NCBI RefSeq assembly: GCF_001305515.1 | Contig: NZ_LJYW01000001.1 | Coordinates: forward strand, 2,180,911 to 2,244,910 | Origin: Prosthecodimorpha hirschii | Lineage (GTDB): Bacteria; Pseudomonadota; Alphaproteobacteria; Rhizobiales; Ancalomicrobiaceae | Reading direction: 5' to 3' | Length of the DNA: 64,000 nucleotides | Shown: in pieces, positions 9,801 through 18,882 of the stretch | Position numbering within the stretch: the first letter of the stretch is position 1 | How the letters are laid out: every line of letters starts with the position of its first letter | The notes under the pieces: model-generated | Told to the model about the DNA's origin: nothing | Database searches by the model: none | What the model saw: only the letters and a program-made list of their open reading frames with translations | Position numbers and translations under genes: made by a program

Positions 9801-10403
9801 CAGGAATTCCAGCGCCTGGAACAGGGTGCGCGCGTCGCCCGCGGGCTCGGCCTCGGCCTCTCGATCGTCGAACGCATCGGTCGCGTTCTGGCCCATCCGA
9901 TCGGCCTGGAATCCACGCCGGGGCGCGGCTCGCGCTTCTGGGTCGAGCTGCCGATCGCGGCGGCCGTTCCGGTCGCCGAGCCGGAGGGCGGCCAGCTCCG
10001 TCTCGTCCCCGGCCGCCTCGACGGCATGATCGCGCTCTGTCTCGACAATGACGACGCCATCCTGGACGGGATGGGACGCCTGCTGGAAGGCTGGGGCGCC
10101 ACCGTGATCACCGCGCGCGACCAGCGCGAGGCCGCGGCCAGGATCGCCGAATTCGGCCGGAGCCCGGAGGTCCTGCTGGTCGACTATCATCTCGACGACG
10201 GCACCGGCATCGATGCGGTCGTCCAATTGCGCTGGCGCTTCGGTGCCGATATTCCAGCCGTCCTGATCACCGCCGACCGAACGCCGCAGGTGCGCGAAGC
10301 GGCCCGGGAGAAATCGATCCACGTGCTCAACAAGCCGCTCAAGCCAGCCGCCCTCCGGGCCCTGATCGGACAGTGGCGCCAGCAGAGACAGGCGGCGGAG
10401 TGA
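6885..10403 (+). CDS. CrbS-like hybrid histidine kinase with sodium/solute symporter input domain
   Basis: A 1172-residue membrane kinase. Residues about 1-520 form an SLC5/SSS-type transporter domain with about 13 hydrophobic segments. Next are a PAS region (about 640-760), a coiled coil, the H-box [13 protein letters not shown] with His817, an ATPase domain ([20 protein letters not shown]) and a C-terminal receiver with Asp1100 in [10 protein letters not shown]. This architecture matches CrbS/MxtR (and CbrA-type) sensors, which control acetate or short-chain carboxylate use through a LuxR-type partner; such a partner lies at 13262-13930. The start at 6885 follows GGGGTCG. Its TGA overlaps a GTG start, so the next gene is translationally coupled. 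The ligand is not known from sequence. Confidence 0.85.
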   Translation: MQQGWIVLGIALAYIGLLFGVAHYGDLAGQRSRPAGGRPYIYALSLGVYCTSWTVFGSVGLAASRGLDFLTIYVGPMIMFLGAYPLLRRVVRLAKSERITSIADFIAARYGKNQTVAVVVTLIAFIGIVPYIALQLKAVSLSVETVVAHFDMGSVAGGAIPRMPDVSLLVALAMAAFACLFGTRHIDATEHQEGLMLAVAAESIVKLIAFSAVGIYVVWGLFGGPSDFLARTADLPGVHAMFERDLSGGSWIVMSLLSFFAILLLPRMFHVTVVENNSVDELKTARWLFPVYLIAINVFVIPLAMAGHALLGPNVDVDSFVLRVPLDAGSTVFTILAFIAGLSAATAMVIVASVALGIMVCNELVVPVLIRHGSLGDEKEDMGLQLLIVRRIAIFCILLLAYAYYRTVADSAALAEIGLLAFAAIAQFAPAFFGGMLWRRATARGAIAGMLAGFGIWFYTLLLPAFVGAGIGPHSLMTDGPFGIWLLRPQALFAFSFDPLSHGVFWSLVVNVAAYVAVSLTRAPEAIERLQANIFVPSDRPPAPALRLWRTAVTVDDLRKTVSRYLGEERTHAAFDDYGRSRNMVLNPAAQADMYLLRLSEQLLASAIGAASSRLVLSLLVKRRDPSAKAAMKLLDDASAAIQYNRDLLQTALDQVRQGISVFDRELRLICWNRQFRQVLDISPDLTQVGTSLAALVRDRAERGEFGAGNPDRIVKDRIDKLVVRMETYQEKMVSSGRVLEVRTSPMPDGGIVTTWTDITERVAAAEELARANESLERRVRERTEELTRLNEALQIAKSAADEANLGKTKFLAAAGHDILQPLNAARLYVTSLVEKSEGTSFNDLAANVGLSLDAVEEIIGALLDISRLDTGALKPEFGVFRLDEILKPLKVDFEPIAREKGLEFRILPCSLTVRSDRRLLRRLVQNLISNAIKYTPSGRILVGCRRRRGKVVIEVLDTGLGIPTSKRKVIFQEFQRLEQGARVARGLGLGLSIVERIGRVLAHPIGLESTPGRGSRFWVELPIAAAVPVAEPEGGQLRLVPGRLDGMIALCLDNDDAILDGMGRLLEGWGATVITARDQREAAARIAEFGRSPEVLLVDYHLDDGTGIDAVVQLRWRFGADIPAVLITADRTPQVREAAREKSIHVLNKPLKPAALRALIGQWRQQRQAAE

Positions 10404-12520
10404 ACCGACCGCAGCATTCCGGCGCCCGGACGCCCGCCGGCGTCCGCACGGCCGCCGACTACGCTGCCTTGATCCGCGAGCGAACCCCTTTCCACTATGC
10501 CAAGGTCAATCACGGCTTCTGGGAGCGGCTGGTGCGCCTCGGCGACCATCGGGCGCTGCGCGGGGCGGTGCGCTTCGACGCCTTGAGCGAAGACCAGCAG
10601 GCGGACGATCAGCGCTTCCTTGCGGAATTGAAGGCGCTCCTGGCCGGACTGCCGGCGGCGGATCCGGCGATCGATTTCGGCGCGGGTCCCTATGCGTGGC
10701 CGGATTCGGATCGCGATTCCGGCAGTCCCGCGCTCCCGCTGGCCGATATCGAAGCCATGATCGCCAGCATGGTGCCGGCGGCCGCCTTGACGGCCGACCC
10801 GCTCGTCTGGCGCAACGCGGTCTATGACGGCAGCTTCGCGGGCTTCGTCGAGGCCTTGCGCGACCGGCCCCTCGTCGTGGTCGGCCCCTCCTGGCTCGAA
10901 CATTTCGGCGCCTTCGCTCGGGTGCCCGACTGCCGTTTCGTTCCGATCTCGGCAACCGCGGCCATCGACGAGCGCGGCAGCATCCTGGCGGGACTGGAGG
11001 CCGACCATGTCGCCGCCAAAGCCCCGGTCTACCTGATCCAGGCCGGCTATTTCTCGGCCTGGCTCGTGCCGCACCTGGCCCGACGGCTGCCGGGCGCCAC
11101 GGTCGTCGACATCGGGACGTCGCTCGACCTCTGTTGCATCCCGAAGCTCGATCAATGGAACTGGGCGCGGCAACGGCGCCTGGACGTGGCCCGGACGCTG
11201 ATCGCCATCAATCCGGACTGGCCGACCGACCCGCGTGCTGCCCCCGGACTAACCGCGACGGCCGCCGCGCGCCTCTGGGAGAATTGCTCGGAAGGATGCC
11301 TGCCCGGCTTCGGCGCGCGTCTCGGGATCGCCCAGCGCCGGAGCGGGGCCTCGCGCCTGGACCTGCCGGACCTGCATGCGCCCCATGTCCGCTTCGTCGA
11401 GGCGAAGCGGCCGGACTGGACGCGGATCGGCGAGATCGCGGCCCTCTCGGAGCGCGCCGGGCAGTGGGCCAACAACGGCCCGGTCGTCGCCGCCCTGGAA
11501 CGCGAGCTCGCGCGCCTGCTCGAGATCGGGCCGGGGCGCTGCGTCGTCGCCGCATCCTCGGGCACGGCGGCGACCTTCGCGCTGGCCGGCGCGGCGGCCG
11601 TCGAGCTCGGGCGCGCGCCGCGCTGGGTCGCCTCCGCCTTCGGCTTCCTGTCGACCGGCATCGGCCCGCTCGCCGACGTGACCTTCGTCGATTGCGATCC
11701 CGGCGGCATGATCGATCTCTCCGCCGTCGCGGCCCTGCCGGAGGACGCCTGGGACGGCCTGATCGCCACCAATCCGTTCGGCCTCTACCCCTCGATGGAG
11801 CCGGTCATCGCCTTCTGCCGGCAGCGCAACAAGCGATTGATCGTCGATTCCGCCCAGGCCTTCCTGGGCATCCGGCGTCAGGGGGAGGCCGAACAGGCCA
11901 GCGAGATCGTCAGCCTGCATGCCACCAAGCCGGCCGGGATCGGCGAGGGCGGTTTCGCGATTCTGAGCGAGGCGCAGGCGCCCGCGGTCCGCTCGATGCT
12001 GAATTTCGGGGTCGGGTCCGATCCGCAGGCGCGCGCCTTCGCGGCCAACGGCAAGATGTCCGAGATCGCCGCCGCGGCCGTGCTGGAGCGGCTGGAGCGG
12101 CTGCCGTCCTGGCGGCATCTCTACCGGTCGCAGCGGAAGCGCCTGGAGATTCTGACGCAGGATGCCGGTCTTGCGCCATTGGCTCCCACCACCGGCCCTG
12201 CGCCGATCGGCAACCTGCCGCTCCTCCTGCCGAGGCCCTATCGCAGCGGCGACCTGCCGCCGGCCCGCTTCGATTGCGGCCGCTACTACCGGCCGATGGC
12301 ACCGGACGCGCCGGTCGCCGCCTCGATCTACGCCCGGATGCTGAACCTGCCCTGCCATCCCGGCATGGCGGCGATCGCCAGCGAGGAGATGCGCGCCTTC
12401 CTGGCCGCCCTGCGGCGCATGCCGGATGGGGCGGCGCCGCCGCTCCGGACCGGTCCGGGGATGCCGGGCGACGCCCCGCCCCCTGCGGACCATCCGCCGG
12501 GAGACAGGCGATGCGCGTGA
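10400..12520 (+). CDS. fusion of GT-D-like glycosyltransferase domain and DegT/DnrJ-type aminotransferase domain
   Basis: A 706-residue protein starting at GTG 10400, which overlaps the kinase stop as GTGA. An ATG at 10373, inside the kinase gene, is the alternative. The N-terminal half has [13 protein letters not shown], then [33 protein letters not shown] and VVDIGTSLD (about 236). This order resembles the GT-D glycosyltransferase domain of surface-polysaccharide enzymes (moderate confidence). The C-terminal half (about 335-690) is a sugar aminotransferase: [32 protein letters not shown] and the PLP lysine Lys510 in [13 protein letters not shown]. Together they suggest making and transferring an amino-sugar. 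The following acyltransferase gene overlaps by 10 bases. The fusion and its coupling to a sensor kinase are unusual. Confidence 0.7.
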   Translation: MNRPQHSGARTPAGVRTAADYAALIRERTPFHYAKVNHGFWERLVRLGDHRALRGAVRFDALSEDQQADDQRFLAELKALLAGLPAADPAIDFGAGPYAWPDSDRDSGSPALPLADIEAMIASMVPAAALTADPLVWRNAVYDGSFAGFVEALRDRPLVVVGPSWLEHFGAFARVPDCRFVPISATAAIDERGSILAGLEADHVAAKAPVYLIQAGYFSAWLVPHLARRLPGATVVDIGTSLDLCCIPKLDQWNWARQRRLDVARTLIAINPDWPTDPRAAPGLTATAAARLWENCSEGCLPGFGARLGIAQRRSGASRLDLPDLHAPHVRFVEAKRPDWTRIGEIAALSERAGQWANNGPVVAALERELARLLEIGPGRCVVAASSGTAATFALAGAAAVELGRAPRWVASAFGFLSTGIGPLADVTFVDCDPGGMIDLSAVAALPEDAWDGLIATNPFGLYPSMEPVIAFCRQRNKRLIVDSAQAFLGIRRQGEAEQASEIVSLHATKPAGIGEGGFAILSEAQAPAVRSMLNFGVGSDPQARAFAANGKMSEIAAAAVLERLERLPSWRHLYRSQRKRLEILTQDAGLAPLAPTTGPAPIGNLPLLLPRPYRSGDLPPARFDCGRYYRPMAPDAPVAASIYARMLNLPCHPGMAAIASEEMRAFLAALRRMPDGAAPPLRTGPGMPGDAPPPADHPPGDRRCA

Positions 12521-13179
12521 TCGTCTACGGCTGCGGCGCCCTGGCGGAACTGACCCGCACCTGCCTGGAGGCGGACGGCATCGAGGTCGCGGCCTTCACG
12601 GTCGAGGCGGCGTTTCGCCGGACCGAGACCCATTTCGGCCTTCCGCTGCTGGATTTCGACGACCTGGAGGCCCGGTTCGCGCCGGGTTCGACCGACCTCG
12701 TCATCGCGGTCGGTCCCCACAACGACGGCGGCGGTCCCAACTCGGTCCGCCGGCGGCTGGTCGAGACTGCCGTCGCGCGCGGCTTCCGCCTGCCGGGCTA
12801 CCGCGCCGGCGGAGCCCGTCTGCCGGCCGGGCAGCCGTGCGACGCCAACCGCATCGTCTTCGACGGCGTCCTGGTGCAGCCCTTCGCGACGCTCGGCGCC
12901 AATGTCGTGCTGCGCCACGGGGCGCAGATCTCGCACCATGTCGTGCTCGAGCCGGATTGCTTCGTGGCGACCGGCGCCGTGATCGGCGGCGGCGCCCGGA
13001 TCGGCCGCGGCAGTTTCATCGGCCTCAACGCCACGGTGCGCGACGGCGTGAGCATCGGGGCCGGCTGCATCCTCGGCGCCGGCGCGGTGGTGCTCGCCGA
13101 CACCGCGCCGGACGGAATCTATGTCGGCGTCCCGGCCCGACGGCTGGCACGGCCGGCCCGCGAAGTTGCGCGGCCATAG
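12511..13179 (+). CDS. NeuD/PglD-like sugar O/N-acyltransferase
   Basis: A 222-residue protein with a small N-terminal Rossmann-like domain ([14 protein letters not shown]) and a C-terminal left-handed beta-helix of hexapeptide repeats (about 100-205: IVFDGVLVQPFATLGANVVL, CFVATGAVIGGGARIGRGSF, IGLNATVRDGVSIGAGCILG), ending in the usual VGVPARRL. Family members acetylate an amino-sugar using acetyl-CoA. ATG 12511 has GGGAGA upstream and overlaps the end of the aminotransferase fusion by 10 bases, so the two act together: aminate, then acylate. A catalytic histidine of the family may be the one in ISHHVVL. Confidence 0.75.
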   Translation: MRVIVYGCGALAELTRTCLEADGIEVAAFTVEAAFRRTETHFGLPLLDFDDLEARFAPGSTDLVIAVGPHNDGGGPNSVRRRLVETAVARGFRLPGYRAGGARLPAGQPCDANRIVFDGVLVQPFATLGANVVLRHGAQISHHVVLEPDCFVATGAVIGGGARIGRGSFIGLNATVRDGVSIGAGCILGAGAVVLADTAPDGIYVGVPARRLARPAREVARP

Positions 13180-13261
13180 CGCTGCACCCCGCGAACCCTG
13201 ACTCTTATTGCCCCGGCCGCCCCTGCCGCCCCGGCCGGAGCGCGGAAACGGCGCCGGCCGG

Positions 13262-13930
13262 TCAGACCTCCAGCGATTGCCACTGCCCCGCTTCGATCTT
13301 GGAGGCAGCGATCACGGCCTGGGTCCGGCTTTCGACCCCGAGCTTCTGCAGGATCGCCGAGACATGCGCCTTCACGGTCGCCTCGGAGACCGACAGTTCG
13401 TAGGCGATCTGTTTGTTGAGCAGGCCCTCGCTCAGCATCATCAGGACGCGGACCTGCTGCGGCGTCAATGTCGACAGGCGCTGCACCAGCTTGCCGGTCT
13501 CGTCGCCCGGCATCGCCGCAATGTTGACATCGGGCGGGGTCCAGATGCCGCCGTTCATCACGGTCGCGATCGCCTCGCGGATCGACTCCGTGCCGAGCGA
13601 CTTGGGCACGAAGCCGGCGGCGCCGAATTCCATGCAGCGGCGGATGGCCAGCGGATCCTCGTTGGCCGAGACCACCACCACCGGCACTTCCGGATGCTGC
13701 GCGCGAAGATACATCAATCCCGAGAAGCCGCGCACGCCCGGCATGTTCAGGTCGAGCAGGACCAGATCGACATCGCCGGTCTCGTCCAGAAGCTTGGAGA
13801 CCGCATCGAGGGATCCGGCTTCGGCGATGGTGACGCCTGCGAACATGGCTTCGAGCGTCTGGCGCAAAGCGCCGCGAAACAACGGATGGTCGTCCGCTAT
13901 CACGAACCTGTAGACCGGGCTGCTGGCCAA
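13262..13930 (-). CDS. CrbR-like LuxR/NarL-family response regulator
   Basis: A 222-residue regulator. The receiver has ADDHPLFRGALR at 12-23, Asp60 in LVLLDLNMPGVRGF, and VPKSLG. The LuxR-type helix-turn-helix near the C-terminus has LTPQQVRVLMMLSEGLLNKQ and VSEATVKAHVSAILQKLGV. CrbR/ErdR proteins partner SSS-type kinases and switch on acetyl-CoA synthetase genes. The CrbS-like kinase at 6885-10403 is the obvious partner, although the polysaccharide module now separates them and this gene is on the opposite strand. No acs gene is in the window. Confidence 0.75.
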   Translation of the reverse strand: MASSPVYRFVIADDHPLFRGALRQTLEAMFAGVTIAEAGSLDAVSKLLDETGDVDLVLLDLNMPGVRGFSGLMYLRAQHPEVPVVVVSANEDPLAIRRCMEFGAAGFVPKSLGTESIREAIATVMNGGIWTPPDVNIAAMPGDETGKLVQRLSTLTPQQVRVLMMLSEGLLNKQIAYELSVSEATVKAHVSAILQKLGVESRTQAVIAASKIEAGQWQSLEV

Positions 13931-14276
13931 CGCGTGTTCCCCCCTGCGTTTTGCTTTGCCGTATCCGGCACCGTCTTGCCGCGGACTTCAGTCACGCGCC
14001 TGCGCCCTCCTCGCAGACACATGCATGTCGTTGGGAATTATCGGTTCGCGCCCGTCGTCATGCAAGGGCGTAAGTCGCAGGGCGATCACGTCACGGTCGC
14101 ACCGCCCTCGGCGGGATCGCGCGGACCGGGTGCGGCGCCCATGGCCGTGCCTCTCGCCCGGCATGACGGCCCCGCAACGGAGCCACGCCGGACGGCCGTG
14201 CGGACCGGGCTTGCGGCCGGCGGCGGGCTCTGATCCCATCGCCACGTGCCCTAACGCTACATCGGACGCCGCCGCC
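13931..14276. other. divergent promoter region between crbR-like gene and pip
   Basis: These 346 bases separate divergently transcribed genes and must hold both promoters. No clear operator, repeat or extra gene was recognised. Confidence 0.4.
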
Positions 14277-15242
14277 ATGACCGCCACCCGCCATACCCTC
14301 CTCCCGCCGACAGAGCCCTACCGCACCGGGCGCCTCAAGGTCTCCGACCTGCACGAGATCTATTTCGAGGAATGCGGCAACCCGGCCGGCAAGCCGGTGA
14401 TCATGCTGCATGGCGGCCCGGGCGGCGGCATCAACCCGGCGATGCGGCGGCTGCACGACCCGGCCGCCTACCGGATCGTCCTGTTCGACCAGCGCGGCTG
14501 CGGCCAGTCGACCCCGCATGCCGAATTGCGCGAGAACACGACCTGGGATCTGGTCGCCGACATGGAGCGCCTGCGCATCCTGCTCGGCATCGAGCGCTGG
14601 CAGGTGTTCGGCGGCTCCTGGGGCTCGACGCTGGCGCTCGCCTATGCCGAGACCCATCCCGACCGGGTCAGCGAACTGGTCCTGCGCGGCATCTTCACCC
14701 TGCGCCGCAAGGAACTGCTCTGGTTCTACCAGCAGGGCGCCAATGCCATCTTTCCGGAGACGTTCGAGCCCTACCGCGAGCATATCCCCGAGGCCGAGCG
14801 CGACGACATGATCGCCGCCTACCATCGGCGGCTGACCTCGGAGGACCCCGCGGTTCGGGTCGCGGCGGCCAGGACCTGGGCGCGCTGGGAGGGTTCGGCC
14901 CTGTCGCTGCTGCTCGATCCCGCCCGCGAGGCGGCCTTCGGCGAGGACCATTATGCCGAGGCCTTCGCGCGCATCGAATGCCACTACTTCGTCAACCGCG
15001 GCTTCTTCGACAGCGATTCTCACCTGCTCGACCATGTCGACCGGATCCGCCACATCCCGGGCGTGATCGTGCACGGGCGCTACGACATGTGCACGCCGGT
15101 GTTCATCGCCCACGATCTCGCCCGGGTCTGGCCGGAAGCCGATTTCCGCATCGTGCCGGATGGCGGGCACGCCGTCACCGAGCCGGGCATCACGCATGAG
15201 CTGATCGCGGCCACCGAGCGGTTCAAGTCCCGGCCGGCCTGA
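14277..15242 (+). CDS. pip: proline iminopeptidase
   Basis: A 321-residue alpha/beta hydrolase that removes N-terminal proline from peptides. Features are the family oxyanion segment HGGPGGG (45-51), the DQRGCGQS motif (71-78), nucleophile Ser114 in GGSWGS, a helical cap, the acid in VHGRYDMCTP and the histidine in DGGHAVTEP. Length and N-terminus (LPPTEPYRTGRLKVSD) match cytoplasmic Pip enzymes. ATG 14277 was chosen because conservation begins there; upstream in-frame sequence is not family-like. Confidence 0.93.
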   Translation: MTATRHTLLPPTEPYRTGRLKVSDLHEIYFEECGNPAGKPVIMLHGGPGGGINPAMRRLHDPAAYRIVLFDQRGCGQSTPHAELRENTTWDLVADMERLRILLGIERWQVFGGSWGSTLALAYAETHPDRVSELVLRGIFTLRRKELLWFYQQGANAIFPETFEPYREHIPEAERDDMIAAYHRRLTSEDPAVRVAAARTWARWEGSALSLLLDPAREAAFGEDHYAEAFARIECHYFVNRGFFDSDSHLLDHVDRIRHIPGVIVHGRYDMCTPVFIAHDLARVWPEADFRIVPDGGHAVTEPGITHELIAATERFKSRPA

Positions 15243-15309
15243 CGCCGACCGGGCCAGCCGCGGGGTCTATCGGGTGGGCGGGGCGGCGGACGCCGCCAGC
15301 CGGAGGGCT

Positions 15310-15648
15310 CTACTGGGTGGGCGGGGCGGCGGACGCCGCCAGCCGCCGGCCGATCGACGGCGCCCGCCAGGCGATCCAGGCCAGCGTGGCGAGATTGCCG
15401 AGCACGAACAGCGCGACCAGGAAGGCGAGCACGACCGGCGCACGCCGCTCGAAGGCCGCGACCAGCCCCGCCGTCACCGCGAAGCCGAGATAGAGGTCGA
15501 TCAGCGCGACCAGCCCCCAGGGGTCGGCCGCGACCGCCGCGAAGGAGGCGAAGAGGTCGGCACGACCGCTCGCCCACACGATCACGCCGGCAAAGACGGC
15601 GGCGGCCACGAGGGCGGCGATACGGATCAGGGTCGCGGTCTGCGGCAT
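15310..15648 (-). CDS. DUF1475-like small membrane protein
   Basis: A 112-residue protein with three predicted membrane spans: residues about 6-26, 38-60 and 70-95. The segment ADPWGLVALIDLYLGF is the hallmark I associate with DUF1475, whose function is unknown. ATG 15648 follows GGAGACC-like sequence on the minus strand; the longer upstream frame runs through an inverted repeat and is rejected. Confidence 0.65.
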   Translation of the reverse strand: MPQTATLIRIAALVAAAVFAGVIVWASGRADLFASFAAVAADPWGLVALIDLYLGFAVTAGLVAAFERRAPVVLAFLVALFVLGNLATLAWIAWRAPSIGRRLAASAAPPTQ

Positions 15649-15736
15649 CGGACAAGGTCTCCTTCGTCCGTCTACGCGCGGACCCGGCCGGCGGTTCAGG
15701 TCGGCGCCTGCCGGCGGCGGCCGGGCGTAATGCCGC

Positions 15737-15790
15737 CCGGAGCATTTCCCGACCGGATGGACGGATCCACTCGACAAGGAAATGCTCCGG
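15737..15790. repeat. 13-bp perfect inverted repeat with 28-base spacer
   Basis: CCGGAGCATTTCC at 15737-15749 faces its exact complement GGAAATGCTCCGG at 15778-15790. A second small hairpin (CGGATCG, TTT, CGATCCG) lies at 15821-15837. Both are downstream of the yjbQ stop on the minus strand. No T-run follows, so a classic terminator is unlikely; it may be a REP-like element. Confidence 0.7.
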
Positions 15791-15850
15791 ATTCAATGGC
15801 TTGAGCCGGTCCTTTTCGGGCGGATCGTTTCGATCCGACCGGGACCGGCC

Positions 15851-16330
15851 CTAACGGCCGAGATAGTGCAGCGTCACCTCGCGCCGGTGCGGCCGGGTCC
15901 GGTGCTCGAGGAGATAGATCGCCTGCCAGGTGCCCAGATCGGCCCGGCCGCCGACCACCGGCACGGCCAGCGACACCCCGGTCAGCACCGCCTTGGCATG
16001 GGCCGGCATGTCGTCGGCACCCTCCATGGCGTGCCGATAGTCCCGATCCGCCGGCGCGAAGCGGTCGAGCAGGCCGAAAAGATCGGCCAGCACGTCCGGA
16101 TCGGTGTTCTCCTGGATGGTCAGCGACGCGGAGGTGTGGCGCAGGAACAGCGTGACGAGACCGTCGGCCGCCCCGATCGCGGCCAGCCATTCCGAAACCG
16201 CCGCCGTCAGATCGACCGCATCGCGTCCGCGGGTCGGCACGGCGAGCCGGGCGAGCGCCTGTCTCCCGACCGCCTCAGGACCGGCAAGATCGCTCCGGAC
16301 GATGCCGTTCTGCCATGATGCTGCCCGCAT
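15851..16330 (-). CDS. yjbQ: YjbQ/UPF0047 family protein
   Basis: A 159-residue member of the YjbQ family, a compact beta-barrel fold with a weak thiamine-phosphate-synthase-like activity reported in E. coli. The signature is complete: FLRHTSASLTIQENTDPDVL, then HAMEGADDMPAHAKAVLTG, then GTWQAIYLLEHR. The conserved histidines and Glu would form the putative metal site. The biological role is not settled. Confidence 0.88.
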   Translation of the reverse strand: MRAASWQNGIVRSDLAGPEAVGRQALARLAVPTRGRDAVDLTAAVSEWLAAIGAADGLVTLFLRHTSASLTIQENTDPDVLADLFGLLDRFAPADRDYRHAMEGADDMPAHAKAVLTGVSLAVPVVGGRADLGTWQAIYLLEHRTRPHRREVTLHYLGR

Positions 16331-16480
16331 CCTGCCCTTCTCCTCCGCATTCGGGCCTCGACGACCGCACCGGCCACCCCAGCCGGTGCGCCGTCACCGA
16401 TGAGGCGTCCGTCGCCATTGAATAGTGCCGCGCGCTCCGACAAGATACGGACGACTGCGAAGCCCAGGAGTTCTGGCCCC

Positions 16481-16984
16481 ATGCTCGATTGGATCGCGAC
16501 GGCCGGCGTGCAACTGGCGGTCCTCGTCCTCATCGTCGTCGCGGTCGGCATCGGCATCGCCGCCACGGTGAAGCGGGAGCGCGAGGCGGCCGCCCTGGCG
16601 CGCGCCGCGGCCGGCGCCGTGCCGTCGGCGCCGCAGCCGATCATCACCAAGCAGGCGCCCCCGAAGGTCGCGCTCGCCGTGCTGGAATTCGAGGACGACC
16701 CGGGCGTGGTCGCCGTCGACCAGCCGCGCGTGACCATCGGGCGGCATTCCGACGACGACATCCGCGTCAAGGACGTGACCGTCTCGCGCCATCACGCCGT
16801 GCTGCAGATGAACGCGCAGGGCCTGTTCGAGATCCACAACCAGACCGCCGGGCGCTCGGAGCCCAACCCGCTGCTGGTCAACGGCGTCTATCGCGAGCAT
16901 GCCGAACTGGCCGACGGCGACTTGGTCACCATCGGCGGCGTCACCTTCCGGTTCCGGCGCGAGGGGACCCGCACCGCGGCCTGA
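16481..16984 (+). CDS. membrane-anchored FHA-domain protein
   Basis: A 167-residue protein with an N-terminal membrane helix (about 8-30), a short linker and a forkhead-associated domain (about 75-160). The FHA domain shows the phosphothreonine-binding pattern VTIGRHSDDDIRV, then VSRHHAVL, then a late LVNG. It should recognise a phosphothreonine protein at the membrane. A second FHA gene follows after 67 bases. No Ser/Thr kinase or secretion cluster is present here to name the partner. Confidence 0.8.
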   Translation: MLDWIATAGVQLAVLVLIVVAVGIGIAATVKREREAAALARAAAGAVPSAPQPIITKQAPPKVALAVLEFEDDPGVVAVDQPRVTIGRHSDDDIRVKDVTVSRHHAVLQMNAQGLFEIHNQTAGRSEPNPLLVNGVYREHAELADGDLVTIGGVTFRFRREGTRTAA

Positions 16985-17051
16985 TCGAGCCTCCGGCCGG
17001 GCTTGACGGCCGGCCCCACAACGGCCGTACCGCACATTCGAGGACTTTGCC

Positions 17052-17495
17052 ATGTCCAGGTTCAACGACCCCGAAGAGGACCGCACCCGCGTCGTCGGCA
17101 CGCGCCCCGGCGAGGAGGAGGCCCTGCGGCTCGAGGGCGATCTCGATACGGTCGAGACGCAGCTCGTCATGCGGCGCTCCAACAACCCGATGGCCCGCCT
17201 GGTGGTGATCGACGGCCACGGCCTCGGCAATGCCAAGCCGATCTATCCGGGCACCAATTCGATCGGCCGGGACCGCAAGAACCGGGTCGCGCTCGACTTC
17301 GGCGACGACACCATCTCGCGCATCGATCACGCCATCATCGTCTGCGACGACCGCAGCCTCAACTTCCGCATCTATGACGGCGGCAAGCTGAACCCGATCC
17401 ACGTCAACAGCGTCCTGGTTACCGGCGAGCGGGAACTGTCGATCGGCGACGTGATCGAACTCGGCTCGACCCTGCTCAGGCTCGAGGCCGTGTGA
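17052..17495 (+). CDS. soluble FHA-domain protein
   Basis: A 147-residue protein with a charged N-terminus and a forkhead-associated domain at about 48-145. The pattern reads NSIGRDRKNRVALDF, then ISRIDHAII (the usual SRxH has an Ile-Asp inserted), then HVNSVLV. The first GR and SR are kept, so phosphopeptide binding is plausible. It follows the membrane FHA gene and probably shares its transcript. Its last 20 bases overlap tail-to-tail with the antiporter gene. Confidence 0.78.
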   Translation: MSRFNDPEEDRTRVVGTRPGEEEALRLEGDLDTVETQLVMRRSNNPMARLVVIDGHGLGNAKPIYPGTNSIGRDRKNRVALDFGDDTISRIDHAIIVCDDRSLNFRIYDGGKLNPIHVNSVLVTGERELSIGDVIELGSTLLRLEAV

Positions 17496-18753
17496 CGACG
17501 GTGGCGCCGGCCCGGCGGCCGCCGAGCAGGCGCGCCCCGTAGAGCCGCTCCAGAAGATCGAACAGCGGCATGGTCAGCGCGGTGGAGACCAGCGCCACGA
17601 TGACCAGCGCCGAATAGGTCGCCGGCCCGACCACGCCGCGCTCGTAGAAGACCGTCACGATCACGAGTTCCATCAGCCCCTTGGTCTGCAGCAGCACGCC
17701 AAGCCCGGCCCCCATGGCCCAGCTCTCGCCGGCCAGCCGCGCCGCCAGCATCGTGGCGGCGAGCTTGGCCAGAACGCAGACCGCCAGCGCGACCACGAAG
17801 ATCGTCCAGATCGCCGGATCGGCGAGGCTGAACGAGGTCTTCAGGCCGGTCGCCAGGAAGAAGAACGGCATCAGGATCAGGGCGGTCGGCGCGTCGAGCT
17901 TGTCGGCGGCCAACTGGCGCACGCGCTCGGGCAGGAACAGCCCGGCCACGAAGGCGCCGACGACATTGTGCAGGCCGAACAGCAGGGTCAGCGAAGACGC
18001 GGCGAAGATCACGATCGCGACCGCGCTCATCACCACCCGCTCGGGTGCCTGACGCGCCATCATGGCCAGGATCAGCGGCCCGGCGACGAAGCGCACGCCG
18101 AGACAGGCGAGAAGGCCGCTGCCGAGCGCGAGGACGCCCTCGCGCAGGAGGCCGCCCTCGCCGGCGGCGAACGGCAGCAGCACCGCCATGCCGGCCCATA
18201 GGATCGCGTCGCCGATACCGGCCGCCGCCAGCGCCACCGCGCCGACCCGGACCTGCAGGATGTCGAGTTCGCGCAGCAGGACGGCCAGCACCGGCAGGGC
18301 CGGGACCGCATTGCACAGCCCGAAGGCGATCGCGAACAAGGCCGGCCCCTGGTCGCCCGCCATCAAGGGAAAGCGGCCGGCCAGCGCCCATCCGGCCGCG
18401 GCGCCGATGCCCCATGTGGCGAGCAGTCCGCCGGCCCCGACTGCGAAGATGGTCCGGGCGGCCGGTGCGATCAGGTCGTGATCGGCCTCGGTGCCGGCCT
18501 TGAAGGCGAACAGGGTGACGGCGAGCGTGGCGATGGCGTTGACGCCGCCGAGCAGGTCCTTCGAGAACAGGAAGGCGAAGACATCCGGCGCCGCCACGCC
18601 GAGGACGGAGGGGCCGAGCAGAACCCCGGTCAGGATCTGGACGACGACCAGCGGCAGGAACCGGCGCAGCCCCAAAACCCACCAGAACAGGAAGGGCACG
18701 ACCAAGACGGCGGTCGCCTGGAGCAGCAGAATGGACGCGGTGGTGTGATGCAT
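17476..18753 (-). CDS. CPA2-type cation:proton antiporter
   Basis: A 425-residue membrane protein with about 12 hydrophobic segments, including GVLLGPSVLG near residue 50, a feature of the Na+(K+)/H+ exchanger fold. There is no C-terminal TrkA-N or USP domain, so it is the short membrane-only form. ATG 18753 is preferred over an upstream in-frame ATG because the hydrophobic core begins right after it. The ion is not evident. The 3' end overlaps the FHA gene on the other strand by 20 bases. Confidence 0.8.
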   Translation of the reverse strand: MHHTTASILLLQATAVLVVPFLFWWVLGLRRFLPLVVVQILTGVLLGPSVLGVAAPDVFAFLFSKDLLGGVNAIATLAVTLFAFKAGTEADHDLIAPAARTIFAVGAGGLLATWGIGAAAGWALAGRFPLMAGDQGPALFAIAFGLCNAVPALPVLAVLLRELDILQVRVGAVALAAAGIGDAILWAGMAVLLPFAAGEGGLLREGVLALGSGLLACLGVRFVAGPLILAMMARQAPERVVMSAVAIVIFAASSLTLLFGLHNVVGAFVAGLFLPERVRQLAADKLDAPTALILMPFFFLATGLKTSFSLADPAIWTIFVVALAVCVLAKLAATMLAARLAGESWAMGAGLGVLLQTKGLMELVIVTVFYERGVVGPATYSALVIVALVSTALTMPLFDLLERLYGARLLGGRRAGATVVTRPRA

Positions 18754-18882
18754 CGGGACCCTCGCTCGGCGCGAACCTTCCATGGGTGCGGCGCAGGGTC
18801 AACGAAGGGCGCCCTTCCGGGCGGGCGGCCGGGCGGATAGTGTCGGCGCTCCCGATCGATCCCCTGGAGCCGCGACGCGCCG

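Noticed and set aside
6705..10322. Open frame of about 1200 codons antisense to the hybrid kinase, in phase with mscL
   Set aside because: It mirrors the kinase codons, is rich in Glu/Asp/Arg/Gln/Gly with no domain, and arises from GC-biased third positions. MscL has its own start at 6704 with a ribosome site.
11134..12510. Frame in phase upstream of the NeuD-like gene
   Set aside because: It lies inside the aminotransferase fusion in another frame and has Arg-rich composition; the true start is ATG 12511.
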